A stretch of DNA of 64,000 nt, taken from positions 28,846-92,845 of the forward strand of contig SACF01000014.1 in assembly GCA_009928665.1 (NCBI GenBank). Reading direction: 5' to 3'. The stretch is from Alphaproteobacteria bacterium. GTDB taxonomy: Bacteria > Bacteroidota > Bacteroidia > Bacteroidales > FEN-979. Numbering within the stretch: the first letter of the stretch is position 1; every line of letters starts with the position of its first letter. The position numbers were made by a program, and so were the translations under genes. A model generated the notes under the pieces. The model did no database searches. It was not told the DNA's origin and saw only the letters and a program-made list of their open reading frames with translations. This document shows positions 1 through 8,485 of this stretch, piece by piece.

Positions 1-1154
1 GCCAGCATTTTAAAGAAGGGGATGTCGTTGCTGTTGGAGCCGTCATCTCTGTTATTGAGACAACTGCCGGCAATGAAGAAAGAAAAACCGAACCTGTTGG
101 AGCAGGAAATGTCGGTGAAAATGCGACATTGGTTGATGCGAAACCTGAAATTCCACGTGATTCATCAGAATCGACGCACATTATCGAACAAAAATCCATT
201 GTAGAGACACCTGCCGATCACTCCGGCACCCGGTTTTATTCACCACTCATCCGCAGTATTGCCCGTCGGGAAAATATCCCCTTTTCTGAATTGGATAGTC
301 TGAAAGGAACAGGGAAAGATGATCGCCTTACCAAACATGACCTGCTGGATTACCTCTCCCGAAGGGGTACGAAGGAACTTCCAAAGGTGGCGACGACAGA
401 GGTCACTCTTTCAGCCTCACCGGCAACTGAACAGATCATTCCCGGCGATGACCGGATCGTGGAGATGGATCGCATCCGTCAACTTATCGCGAATCACATG
501 GTGAGGTCGATCCAAACCTCGCCCCACGTCACCTCCTTCATGGAGGCCGATATGTTGAAAGTGGTCACATGGAGAGAAAAGAACAAAGCGGGATTTCAGA
601 AACGCGAAAATCAAAAGCTGACTTTTACACCCATCTTCATTGATGCCATTGCCCGGACAGTCCGTGATTTCCCGATGGTAAACGTATCGGTCGACGGCTC
701 CAAAATAATCGTTCATAAAAATATTAACATCGGGATGGCTGTAGCCTTGCCCAACAACAACCTGATCGTTCCCGTGGTCAGAAATGCCGGGGATAAAAAC
801 CTTTCGGGATTGATTAAAAGCGTCAATGACCTTGCAGAACGGGCCCGTATCAACAAACTGGTCCCGGATGAGGTTACCGGCGGAACCATTTCCCTGACCA
901 ACCTGGGTTCCTTCGGTACCCTGATGGGCACACCGATCATTAACCAGCCACAGACCGCCATTGTAGCCGTCGGCGCCATTAAAAAAAGACCGGTGGTGAT
1001 CGAAACACCCGATGGCGATGTCATTGCCATCAGGCCTGTGATGATGGTTTCCCTTACTTATGATCACCGGGTTATTGACGGTTCGCTCGGCGGCCAATTT
1101 CTTGCACGGATGGTGCATTACCTTGAAAATTTCGATATCAATCAAACTGTTTAA
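1..1154 (+). CDS. Dihydrolipoamide acyltransferase (E2), 5'-truncated by window edge
   Basis: E2 core subunit of a 2-oxoacid dehydrogenase complex (pyruvate, branched-chain or 2-oxoglutarate type), which transfers the acyl group from lipoyl-lysine to CoA. The reading frame is open from position 3, so the gene begins outside the window; 383 residues are visible. The first residues read like the end of a lipoyl domain (EGDVVAVGAVISVIET). A peripheral subunit-binding domain follows (SPLIRSIARRENIP...GTGKDDRLTKHDLL), and the rest is the catalytic acyltransferase domain ending in the active-site signature DHRVIDG near the C terminus. A TTG at 129 could be mistaken for the start but lies after the lipoyl domain. 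The stop overlaps the next start (TAATG), so the two genes are probably co-transcribed. The substrate cannot be decided without the E1 gene. Confidence 0.93.
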   Translation, partial: QHFKEGDVVAVGAVISVIETTAGNEERKTEPVGAGNVGENATLVDAKPEIPRDSSESTHIIEQKSIVETPADHSGTRFYSPLIRSIARRENIPFSELDSLKGTGKDDRLTKHDLLDYLSRRGTKELPKVATTEVTLSASPATEQIIPGDDRIVEMDRIRQLIANHMVRSIQTSPHVTSFMEADMLKVVTWREKNKAGFQKRENQKLTFTPIFIDAIARTVRDFPMVNVSVDGSKIIVHKNINIGMAVALPNNNLIVPVVRNAGDKNLSGLIKSVNDLAERARINKLVPDEVTGGTISLTNLGSFGTLMGTPIINQPQTAIVAVGAIKKRPVVIETPDGDVIAIRPVMMVSLTYDHRVIDGSLGGQFLARMVHYLENFDINQTV

Positions 1155-1984
1155 TGGAACTCAGACTTACCAAACCCATCGCATTTCTTGACCTGGAGAC
1201 AACCGGGATCAAGGTTGCCACCGATCGCATCGTTGAAATCTGCCTGCTCCGGCTGAATGTCGACGGAACCACCCGGATCCTGACCCGACGAATCAATCCG
1301 GAAATGCCGATTCCTCCTGAAGTAACGGCAATTCACGGGATAACCGACGAGGATGTAAAGGATTGTCCCACATTTAAACAACTGGCCCATGAACTGGTCG
1401 GATTCCTGGATCACTGCGACCTTGCCGGTTACAACTCAAACCATTTCGACATTCCGCTTCTGGTCGAGGAATTTTTAAGAGCCGGCGTCGATTTCGATAT
1501 CAAAGGCCGACGTTTTGTCGACGTCCAGAATATCTTTCATAAAATGGAACCGAGGAATCTTTACGCCGCATATAAATTCTATTGCTCGCGGGAGTTGGTG
1601 AACGCCCACAGCGCCGAAGCCGACACCCTGGCCACCTATGAAATTCTGAAGGCCCAACTCGACCGCTATTCCAATGTTGCCATAAAAGACAAAAAAGGCA
1701 ACCTGGTCACTCCCGTCATCAATGACGTGCAGGCCCTTAGCGATTTCTCCTATTCTTCAAGGTCGGTTGATCTCGTGGGGCATATTGTATACAACGAACG
1801 CAATATCCCCGTGTTTAACTTTGGTAAACACAAAGGCAAAGCAGTGTTGCAGATATTGAAAGATGAACCTTCGTACTACGACTGGATGATGAAGAGTGAA
1901 TTTCCGCTTTCGACTAAGAAAGTACTGACTGCATTAAAACTGAAGGGATTTAATAACGATATGGTAAAACTGGATCTGGATTAA
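1154..1984 (+). CDS. DnaQ-family 3'-5' exonuclease with ExoX-like C-terminal domain
   Basis: DEDD-superfamily exonuclease related to DNA polymerase III epsilon, 276 residues. Exo I is visible as FLDLETTG near residue 12, Exo II as YNSNHFDIPLL around residue 95, and Exo III as HSAEADT around residue 155, with the histidine of the DEDDh subgroup. After the nuclease domain comes a short C-terminal module (FNFGKHKGKAV...YDWMM) like the C-terminal domain of exodeoxyribonuclease X-type proteins. The ATG overlaps the stop of the E2 gene by one base. It is likely a DNA repair or proofreading nuclease; whether it is the replicative epsilon subunit cannot be told. Confidence 0.88.
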   Translation: MELRLTKPIAFLDLETTGIKVATDRIVEICLLRLNVDGTTRILTRRINPEMPIPPEVTAIHGITDEDVKDCPTFKQLAHELVGFLDHCDLAGYNSNHFDIPLLVEEFLRAGVDFDIKGRRFVDVQNIFHKMEPRNLYAAYKFYCSRELVNAHSAEADTLATYEILKAQLDRYSNVAIKDKKGNLVTPVINDVQALSDFSYSSRSVDLVGHIVYNERNIPVFNFGKHKGKAVLQILKDEPSYYDWMMKSEFPLSTKKVLTALKLKGFNNDMVKLDLD

Positions 1985-2032
1985 CCCGAAAGGGACTCCG
2001 GTTCCGGGAATTACAGTCATAATAATTACTGT

Positions 2033-2644
2033 ATGAAGATCATCTGCATCGGTCGCAATTATGTAGCACACATCAGGGAACTCCACAACGAAATCCCTGA
2101 GAGTCCCGTTTTTTTTCTGAAACCCGATACGGCGCTCCTTATCCGGAACCGGCCATTTTATTATCCTTCCTTTTCAACAAATATTCATTACGAGGTTGAA
2201 CTGGTCCTGAAAATAAAAAAAACGGGAAAAACCATCCAAAAGCAATTCGCGAATACTTACTTTGATGAAATCGGGATTGGACTTGACCTCACTGCACGCG
2301 ACCTGCAGGATACCGCAAAACAGAAAGGGCTGCCCTGGGCTGTATCAAAAGGATTTGATTTTTCAGCTCCCATCAGCAAATTCCTGCCTTCCTCAAATTT
2401 TCCCGATCTGAAAAACATTGATTTCAGGCTCGACAAAAACGGGATCACCGTTCAAAAAGGGAATTCGGGATTAATGATCCACGACTTCAGCGACATCATT
2501 CACCATATTTCACAATTCATGACCCTCCGTACCGGTGACCTGATCTTCACAGGAACACCTGCGGGCGTGGGACCAGTCAGTATCGGTGATCACCTGGAAG
2601 CTTATATCGGGGAAGAAAAATTACTCTCCTGCCACATCCGATAG
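2033..2644 (+). CDS. Fumarylacetoacetate hydrolase (FAH) family protein
   Basis: Short FAH-fold protein of 203 residues. Members act as acylpyruvate hydrolases, oxaloacetate decarboxylases or isomerases on 2-oxo acids using a divalent metal. The family N terminus (CIGRNYVAHIREL), the metal-binding glutamates in the stretch HYEVELVLKI, and the C-terminal signature DLIFTGTPAGVGP are all visible. Length fits the single-domain FAHD1-like group. It lies 48 bases after the exonuclease gene and converges with the minus-strand operon ending at 2650. The exact substrate is not predictable. Confidence 0.88.
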   Translation: MKIICIGRNYVAHIRELHNEIPESPVFFLKPDTALLIRNRPFYYPSFSTNIHYEVELVLKIKKTGKTIQKQFANTYFDEIGIGLDLTARDLQDTAKQKGLPWAVSKGFDFSAPISKFLPSSNFPDLKNIDFRLDKNGITVQKGNSGLMIHDFSDIIHHISQFMTLRTGDLIFTGTPAGVGPVSIGDHLEAYIGEEKLLSCHIR

Positions 2645-2649
2645 TACGG

Positions 2650-2940
2650 TTATTGAATAACGATTTCATCGATCACATTGGCGCCGGCTTCCTTGTTGAG
2701 CGACTTCAGGATCCGGGAACGCGCGTAATGCAACTCATTCCTGAGGGCTGATGAGTTGACTCTGGCATACAGGATCCGGTTCCGGATGTACAGATTCCGG
2801 GTGTTTTTCGCTACCATGTTCCCGACTACCTTCTCCCATGCCTGAACGATCTTCGTTTCATTGAGCCTGTCACGAAGATGGTAGGAATCGATGAACTCCT
2901 CGATCACAGCTTTCAATGGTTTTTCCCGGTCCCGACGCAT
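2650..2940 (-). CDS. DUF721 domain protein (DciA-like)
   Basis: Small basic protein of 96 residues with the DUF721 fold, a KH-like nucleic-acid-binding domain found in DciA, the ancestral helicase loader. The visible core is VQAWEKVVG, then LYIRNRILYARVNSSALRNEL and a C-terminal helix. A longer frame is open to 3057, but that extension overlaps recF and does not resemble the family; the ATG at 2940 gives the usual start (MRRDREKP). It lies 19 bases downstream of recF as the last gene of porQ-ispH-recF-DUF721. A role in replication initiation is inferred from family and neighbour. Confidence 0.85.
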   Translation of the reverse strand: MRRDREKPLKAVIEEFIDSYHLRDRLNETKIVQAWEKVVGNMVAKNTRNLYIRNRILYARVNSSALRNELHYARSRILKSLNKEAGANVIDEIVIQ

Positions 2941-2959
2941 GGCGTTGAATATGGTAATT

Positions 2960-4060
2960 TTAAGTGAGCTGACTGAGCGGTAAGGTAAAAGTCCTGTGTT
3001 CAATTGAGATTCGGTCAAAAAGATGGAGGATCCGGTCGGGGCTGGTGTCGGTGACAAAAACCTGACCGAAGCTGTCGTCGCTGACCAGTTTTAAAAGCTG
3101 AGCGACCCTGAAATCGTCGAGCTTATCGAAGATATCGTCAAGCAACAGGATGGGCTTGAATCCCTTGATATTTCTGGTGTACTCAAACTGGGCAAGCTTG
3201 ATTGCAATGAGAAAGGATTTCTGTTGACCCTGCGACCCGAACTTCTTCACGGGATAACCATCAATAAGAAAAAGCAGGTCATCCTTGTGAATACCGGCAG
3301 TCGAAAATCCAGCTGCCCTGTCGGAGGGTAAGGCCTCGCGTAATATATCTTCGAAACGATCCGCTCCGACCTGTGAGGAATAGACGATATCGACCTTTTC
3401 AGCCCCACCGGTTATCATTTCAAAATATTCCTGAAACAAGGGTTTCATTTGTTCAATAAAGGTGAACCGTCGTGTATGGATCCTCCCGCCGGCTGCAACC
3501 ATCTGCTCGTCCCATATTTCCAGAGCGGCAGGTTCGAAGAAGCCTTTGTCAACAAACGACTTTAAAAGTGCATTGCGGTGTGCTACCGCCTTATGGTACA
3601 GAATCAGATCATCGAGGTAGATTTTGTCGAATTGTGATATGACACTGTCAATGTACCTTCGGCGCAACTCGCTTCCGTCGTTAATCAAATCACGGTCGTA
3701 AGGTGATATCATTACCAACGGAAACAGGCCGATGTGATCCGACAGCCTTTCGTATTCCTTTTTATTGATCAGAAAACGCTTTCGCATCTCGCGTTTCTGT
3801 ATACACTGGATCAGGTCGCTTGAACCATAATTCCGGGTAAAGGTACCGTGTAATGCAAAAAAATCATCTCCATGCCTGATATTCTGAATATCGAGGCTGG
3901 TGAAGAAACTCTTGCAAAAGGAAAGATAATGGATGGCATCCAGTAAATTGGTCTTCCCCACTCCGTTATTCCCGACAAAACAGTTGATGTTCCCCGAAAA
4001 ATCGAATTCCGCGTGTGCGTAATTTTTAAACCCGGACAGGATCAACCGTTGCAGAATCAT
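2960..4060 (-). CDS. recF: DNA replication and repair protein RecF
   Basis: SMC-like ATPase that helps load RecA at single-strand gaps, 366 residues. Walker A is GNNGVGKT at residues 30-37. The ABC-type signature region reads KKFGSQGQQKSFLIA and Walker B reads ILLLDDIFDKLD around residue 310, in the order and spacing of RecF. It begins one base after the ispH stop, so translation is probably coupled, and it precedes the DUF721 gene; recF next to DUF721 is a frequent arrangement in Bacteroidetes and supports a replication or repair context. Confidence 0.95.
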   Translation of the reverse strand: MILQRLILSGFKNYAHAEFDFSGNINCFVGNNGVGKTNLLDAIHYLSFCKSFFTSLDIQNIRHGDDFFALHGTFTRNYGSSDLIQCIQKREMRKRFLINKKEYERLSDHIGLFPLVMISPYDRDLINDGSELRRRYIDSVISQFDKIYLDDLILYHKAVAHRNALLKSFVDKGFFEPAALEIWDEQMVAAGGRIHTRRFTFIEQMKPLFQEYFEMITGGAEKVDIVYSSQVGADRFEDILREALPSDRAAGFSTAGIHKDDLLFLIDGYPVKKFGSQGQQKSFLIAIKLAQFEYTRNIKGFKPILLLDDIFDKLDDFRVAQLLKLVSDDSFGQVFVTDTSPDRILHLFDRISIEHRTFTLPLSQLT

Positions 4061-4061
4061 A

Positions 4062-4946
4062 TCACTTGCCGTATTTCAGGATATTCTGACCAATTTCCTC
4101 CATGAGCCACATGGGAGTCGAAGTTGCGCCACAGATACCGACCGACGCGGCATCCCGGAACCATAAGGGATTCACGTCTTTCAGTGCGGAGACCAGGTAC
4201 GTCTGTTCATTCACCTCTTTGCAAACCCGGTAAAGGATCATCCCGTTCGAGCTTTTTTGGCCGCTCACAAAGATAATAACATCAAACCGGGAGGAAAAAT
4301 CGCGTAGATGTCCGGAGCGGTTGGATACCTGCCTGCAAATACTGTCATTCCATTTGAAATCGATCTCCCTGCCTCCTGATGCTTCCTCCATCCGGGTCCG
4401 GATCATCTGCACAATCCGGTTGAACCCTTCTACACTCTTCGTTGTCTGACTGTAAAACGTTACAGGCCGGGAAAAATCGATCCGGGGCAGGTCGTTCTCA
4501 TCTCCGATAATGATGGCCGTACCGTTGGTCTGTCCCTTGAGTCCATTCACCTCGGCGTGTCCTTCCTTTCCATAAATCACAATCTGCCCGTTTTTCCGGT
4601 TCATTTCAAGATACCCCTGACGGATCGAATTCTGCAGATGAAGCACGATCGGACAGGAAGCATCAATCAACTCCAGGTTATTTTTTAGTGCGGTTTGATA
4701 CGTTTCCGGAGGCTCACCGTGCGCCCGGATCAGAACTTTGGAGTTGCTCAGGTTGCCAAGTTGTTCATGGTCGATAATCACCAATCCCAGGCTCCTAAGC
4801 CGGTTTACCTCCATATTGTTGTGGACGATGTCGCCAAGACAGTAAAGAACGGGACTCTTTCTCAGTTCCCGTTCGGCCACTTCAATGGCATACACCACGC
4901 CAAAACAAAACCCTGAATGTGGATCAATGGTTACCTGCAGACTCAT
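4062..4946 (-). CDS. ispH: 4-hydroxy-3-methylbut-2-enyl diphosphate reductase
   Basis: Last enzyme of the non-mevalonate isoprenoid pathway, converting HMBPP to IPP and DMAPP with an iron-sulfur cluster; 294 residues. The three cluster cysteines are visible in GFCFGV (near residue 14), DASCPIV (near residue 97) and DSICRQVSNR. The catalytic glutamate lies in GHAEVNG and the substrate-binding serines in SGQKSSN. The start overlaps the porQ stop by four bases (ATGA). It is a housekeeping enzyme, here co-transcribed with a secretion gene and recF. Confidence 0.94.
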   Translation of the reverse strand: MSLQVTIDPHSGFCFGVVYAIEVAERELRKSPVLYCLGDIVHNNMEVNRLRSLGLVIIDHEQLGNLSNSKVLIRAHGEPPETYQTALKNNLELIDASCPIVLHLQNSIRQGYLEMNRKNGQIVIYGKEGHAEVNGLKGQTNGTAIIIGDENDLPRIDFSRPVTFYSQTTKSVEGFNRIVQMIRTRMEEASGGREIDFKWNDSICRQVSNRSGHLRDFSSRFDVIIFVSGQKSSNGMILYRVCKEVNEQTYLVSALKDVNPLWFRDAASVGICGATSTPMWLMEEIGQNILKYGK

Positions 4947-6010
4947 TGCTTCTTGGTAAATTCCTGCAAATTTACGGCAATGGTGATATAATTCGGATTG
5001 GGGGAGCCCGCCTGGAAAACTCCCCGGGTATAACTCAGATTAAACATCTTGACGCGAAGGCCGACTCCTGCTGAGAATCCAGCCAATCCTGCCTTTCCCG
5101 ATAGTTTCAGTTCCTGGCGGCGCTGATAATTATAACCCAGCCTGACGGCCACGACCTTCGCAATGGTCAGCTCAGCACCAAGAACGATATGGCGCATGAC
5201 TCCGTCGGCGATCTTTCCCATGGTGGTCTTTTCTTTGGTTTCACCGGTTATCGGATCGGGTTGGTTCGAAGGATCGGATGGATCATCATAAGTCAGATCC
5301 CACTTCTGAAGGTTGGTGATCAATTGTGAAAATCGCAGAGGTATATGCTTAAGTTGTTCACTTATCCCGATCTGAAGCTCAAACGGAAGCGGGTCGCGGG
5401 TTCCCGGAAGATAGGGAACAACCTGGAATCCGATGTTTCTGCCGATCAGAGAAACCGTGAAGGATTTGTCTTTTGAAACATAGGTACCCGCTACATCTAC
5501 AGCTAAACCGAAAGAATTATAAGTCTCGAGCTGGGAGTAGATCAGCTTGCCGTTGGCGCCGATTGAGAAGATCGGCGATAGTTGCCTTCCCCATCCTATG
5601 TTTAAGGCATATTCCGACGCGCTGAACTCACCCGTCAGATTTCCCGTTGCATCAGCGCCCTGAAACGTGCCATAGTTGACAAACTGCAGGCTTCCGACAA
5701 AGCTGCCTGCCTTCTGGAAAGTCCGGGAATACATGATAAACCCGTAATTCACACCACCCGGTGTGTTAACATAACTGAGAGCCAGATTGTTGTGCATCAG
5801 CGGCGTGATCAGTGAAGGATTCGCCTGTGTCAGGGTGATATCATTATCCTGAATCGCCAGAAAATTTCCTCCCAACGCCGCGATCCTTGCCGAATTAGGT
5901 GTTCCGAGAAACTTAAAGGTTCCGTCGCCCCCGATTTGAGCAAAAGCAGGCAAAGAGACAAATAAGATCAGAATAATAAAAAGGGGTAGTTTTCGATGTA
6001 TGGAATGCAC
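4943..6010 (-). CDS. porQ: Type IX secretion system protein PorQ
   Basis: Outer-membrane beta-barrel-like protein of 355 residues. The N terminus is a signal peptide (residues about 1-24, cleavage after PAFA), followed by the family motif GTFKFLGTPNSARIAALGG and repeated amphipathic strands, ending with an aromatic-rich C terminus. PorQ belongs to the type IX secretion pathway specific to the Bacteroidetes, where it takes part in attaching cargo to the outer membrane, so its presence implies a T9SS elsewhere in the genome. It is the first gene of the minus-strand operon with ispH, recF and DUF721. Confidence 0.88.
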   Translation of the reverse strand: MHSIHRKLPLFIILILFVSLPAFAQIGGDGTFKFLGTPNSARIAALGGNFLAIQDNDITLTQANPSLITPLMHNNLALSYVNTPGGVNYGFIMYSRTFQKAGSFVGSLQFVNYGTFQGADATGNLTGEFSASEYALNIGWGRQLSPIFSIGANGKLIYSQLETYNSFGLAVDVAGTYVSKDKSFTVSLIGRNIGFQVVPYLPGTRDPLPFELQIGISEQLKHIPLRFSQLITNLQKWDLTYDDPSDPSNQPDPITGETKEKTTMGKIADGVMRHIVLGAELTIAKVVAVRLGYNYQRRQELKLSGKAGLAGFSAGVGLRVKMFNLSYTRGVFQAGSPNPNYITIAVNLQEFTKKQ

Positions 6011-6071
6011 GATAGCTTTCTGTTTTTTATTTGTAACGGGATTCCTGACAAAATATTTTGTCCGGCTGATA

Positions 6072-7034
6072 TTAAGTCATCAGGCCCCTTCCGGTTTTTA
6101 TGATCCTTTTCTCCACTGTCAGATCCGTGACCAGTTTGTCAAGTATTCCATTGATGAAAAGCTTACTTTTCTGGGAACTGAATTGTTTTGATATTTCAAT
6201 ATACTCATTCAGGGTCACCTTTACGGGGATTTGTGAGAAACAGGTGAATTCAGTCAACGCCATTTTAATCAGGATGATGTCGGTCAGGGCAATCCGGTCA
6301 ATCTCCCAGTTCTTTGTCCGCGCATCAATCAACGCGGTGGAAGATTCACTGTTCAGCACCGTTTTCCTGAAAAGCTCAACAATGAACTTATGATCCTCTT
6401 CCGGATCATCCAACTGATCATGGGTGAAAACCGATGATATCGGCTCAGCGGATGAAAATCCGGGTGTAAGTTGTTTGATGGTTTTTAAAACAAAAATGGC
6501 AGCGACATCAAAATCATCATACCAGAAAATATTTCTTTCTTCACAGTAATACTGTAAGTCAGGCGATTTAGCAATGTACTTCCTGAACAACCGCTCCAGG
6601 AATTCCTGATCTTCCTGGTAGGAACGGGTTTCCGATTGTAAATATTCCTGGTGGTCCTTGCCGGTCTTAATCTTCTGATAGACCTTCCGGACCATCTCCT
6701 GCTCCTCGGTCCATGAAATTTTGTACTTTGAAATATTCCGGGAAAGGTCGGTATTTTCCTGAAGTTGCCTGATTAGAAGGTTCTCCATCAGTTTGTAACT
6801 GGGATTCAGCTCCTGTGGAGTCGGGAAGAATTTTGTCTTTGCCTCTTCAAGCCGGTAACCGTAAAAGTGGATAACTTCCAGTAGAAATGAGAGCTGGAGG
6901 TAATAAAGCTCATGTACTTTTTCGATACTGTTCAGTAGGTTTTTTTCAGCAACTTCGATCCGGTCTTCGCCTCCCTGAAACCAGGCATACAGTGCCTGAA
7001 GAACTTTTATGCGATAATGTCTTCTCCCGATCAT
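6072..7034 (-). CDS. nusB: Transcription antitermination factor NusB, long Bacteroidetes form
   Basis: RNA-binding antitermination factor for rRNA operons, 320 residues against about 140 in E. coli. The N terminus (MIGRRHYRIKVLQALYAWFQ) and the C-terminal NusB domain (SSTALIDARTKNWEIDRIALTDIILIKMALTEF, broken by the family motifs IPVKVTLNEYIEISK and FINGILDKL) are visible. The middle is the helical insertion usual in this phylum. The frame is open to 7079, but the start is placed at ATG 7034 because that gives the family N terminus and because a TAGCTTTG box on this strand (7084-7077) lies between the two candidates, so a start at 7079 would be upstream of the promoter. Confidence 0.9.
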   Translation of the reverse strand: MIGRRHYRIKVLQALYAWFQGGEDRIEVAEKNLLNSIEKVHELYYLQLSFLLEVIHFYGYRLEEAKTKFFPTPQELNPSYKLMENLLIRQLQENTDLSRNISKYKISWTEEQEMVRKVYQKIKTGKDHQEYLQSETRSYQEDQEFLERLFRKYIAKSPDLQYYCEERNIFWYDDFDVAAIFVLKTIKQLTPGFSSAEPISSVFTHDQLDDPEEDHKFIVELFRKTVLNSESSTALIDARTKNWEIDRIALTDIILIKMALTEFTCFSQIPVKVTLNEYIEISKQFSSQKSKLFINGILDKLVTDLTVEKRIIKTGRGLMT

Positions 7035-7076
7035 GGGCGGATTATGATAAAGAACATACCATTCAATTTTGGCCCG

Positions 7077-7084
7077 CAAAGCTA
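7077..7084 (-). promoter_or_regulatory. Candidate -7 promoter box for nusB
   Basis: The minus strand reads TAGCTTTG, matching the Bacteroidetes -7 consensus TAnnTTTG. It lies about 43 bases before the chosen nusB ATG. No good -33 TTTG is seen at 19-21 bases, so the call rests on the -7 box and position. Confidence 0.45.
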
Positions 7085-7106
7085 CGGATTTAATAAGAAA
7101 TAAAGT

Positions 7107-7135
7107 TTTGTTTTCAAATAATATTTTTATTTTTG
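7107..7135 (+). promoter_or_regulatory. Candidate promoter for the PUR/DUF3276 gene
   Basis: TTTG at 7107-7110 and TATTTTTG at 7128-7135 match the -33 and -7 elements of the Bacteroidetes primary sigma factor, with a slightly short 17-base spacer. The start codon at 7187 gives a leader of about 45 bases. Confidence 0.6.
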
Positions 7136-7186
7136 CGTTCGCTCTATGAACGTATAATGACTTTTAAACCTTAACACTACTCAATA

Positions 7187-7570
7187 ATGGAAGAAATTGA
7201 TAATAAGGATCGTGACAGGGGTGAAATCTTTTCCCGGGCAGTACGGGCTGGCAAACGGACATATTTCTTTGATGTCAAATCGACAGTGGGCGAAGAGTAC
7301 TATATAACCATTACTGAGAGCAAGAGGCGTTTCAACAACGAACAGGGAAAGTTCTTTTATGAGAAGCACAAACTCTTTTTATATAAGGAAGACTTCGAAA
7401 AATTCACCAACGGACTCAGTGATGTCATCGAATTCATTCGTACCGGAAAAGCACCCTATCGCGCGGAATCAGAACAGGATGCTGCCGATGACAAGGATGT
7501 GAACCTGAGCCTGGGGCACTCCTCCCTGCAATTCGAGGATCTGACAGCCGACTCCGATAACCGGCCATAA
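7187..7570 (+). CDS. PUR-alpha-like DNA/RNA-binding protein (DUF3276)
   Basis: Small protein of 127 residues. The DUF3276/PUR domain fills residues about 10-85: EIFSRAVRAGKRTYFFDVKS is followed by DYYITITE-like residues (EYYITITESKRRF) and the lysine/aromatic stretch EKHKLFLYKEDFEKF. The family includes Borrelia BpuR and Bacteroidetes PUR proteins that bind single-stranded nucleic acids; the C-terminal 40 residues are acidic and probably disordered. It is a single gene with its own promoter, divergent from nusB. Confidence 0.85.
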   Translation: MEEIDNKDRDRGEIFSRAVRAGKRTYFFDVKSTVGEEYYITITESKRRFNNEQGKFFYEKHKLFLYKEDFEKFTNGLSDVIEFIRTGKAPYRAESEQDAADDKDVNLSLGHSSLQFEDLTADSDNRP

Positions 7571-7654
7571 AGCCGGCTTCTTCCTGCACCTTTCACCAGG
7601 GTGACATACTTGTTAAAACTTTTCAACATCCTTTATGATCTGGTCATTTCACTG

Positions 7655-7662
7655 TAATTTTG
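7655..7662 (+). promoter_or_regulatory. Candidate -7 promoter box for parA
   Basis: TAATTTTG matches TAnnTTTG and lies 19 bases before the parA ATG at 7682. No matching -33 element is evident. Confidence 0.45.
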
Positions 7663-7681
7663 TGACCGCAGAAATTTTCTT

Positions 7682-8485
7682 ATGGGTAAAGTAATTGCAA
7701 TAGCCAACCAAAAAGGTGGAGTAGGAAAAACAACGACAGCGATTAATCTGGCCGCTGGTCTGGCTGTTCTGGAACACAAAACCCTCATCATCGATGCTGA
7801 TCCCCAGGCAAATGCCACTTCCGGCGTAGGATTCGATCCCCGGAACATCAAAACCAGCATCTACGAATGCATCATTGACGATGTTGAACCAGGAAATATC
7901 ATCCTGAACACCTCCACCCCTTATCTCGATCTCCTGCCAGCTCACATTGATCTGGTCGGCGCCGAAATTGAGATGATCAACCTCCCTAACCGGGAAAAAA
8001 TGATGCGAAAAGTGATCTCCCAGATCAAAGAGACCTACGATTTTATCATCATCGACTGCTCCCCATCACTCGGACTGATCACCATCAACTCGCTTACAGC
8101 CGCAGATTCTGTAATAATTCCGGTTCAATGCGAATACTTCGCGCTGGAAGGCCTCGGTAAGCTCCTGAATACGATCAAAATTGTACAGACCAGGCTGAAT
8201 CCGGGTCTTGATATCGAAGGGATCCTGCTGACTATGTACGACAATCGGCTGAACCTGGCAAAACAGGTTGTCGATGAAGTAAAGACCCATTTCCAGCAAA
8301 TGGTTTTCAGAACCATCATCACCCGCAACACCAAGCTCGGTGAAGCCCCCAGTTTCGGTGTCTCCATTATGATGCACGATATCAACAGCACCGGCGCCAT
8401 CAACTACCTGAACCTGGCCAGAGAGATCCTCCAGAAGAATGATTTAACAAAATTGACCAACGCTGAAAAGGAGATCCATGTCTGA
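7682..8485 (+). CDS. parA: Chromosome-partitioning ATPase ParA (Soj)
   Basis: MinD/ParA-type ATPase of 267 residues that drives origin segregation with ParB. The deviant Walker A motif is KGGVGKTT at residues 11-18 and the A' motif reads TLIIDADPQANAT around residue 38. Walker B is FIIIDCSPSLG around residue 122. It overlaps parB by eight bases, the usual tight coupling. The length is that of a chromosomal Soj-type protein without an N-terminal DNA-binding extension. Confidence 0.96.
   Translation: MGKVIAIANQKGGVGKTTTAINLAAGLAVLEHKTLIIDADPQANATSGVGFDPRNIKTSIYECIIDDVEPGNIILNTSTPYLDLLPAHIDLVGAEIEMINLPNREKMMRKVISQIKETYDFIIIDCSPSLGLITINSLTAADSVIIPVQCEYFALEGLGKLLNTIKIVQTRLNPGLDIEGILLTMYDNRLNLAKQVVDEVKTHFQQMVFRTIITRNTKLGEAPSFGVSIMMHDINSTGAINYLNLAREILQKNDLTKLTNAEKEIHV

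Noticed and set aside
417..1145. Long open frame of 242 codons on the minus strand
   Set aside because: It is a shadow of the E2 gene: the plus strand carries clear lipoyl, E3-binding and catalytic motifs in this stretch, and the minus-strand product has no recognisable pattern.
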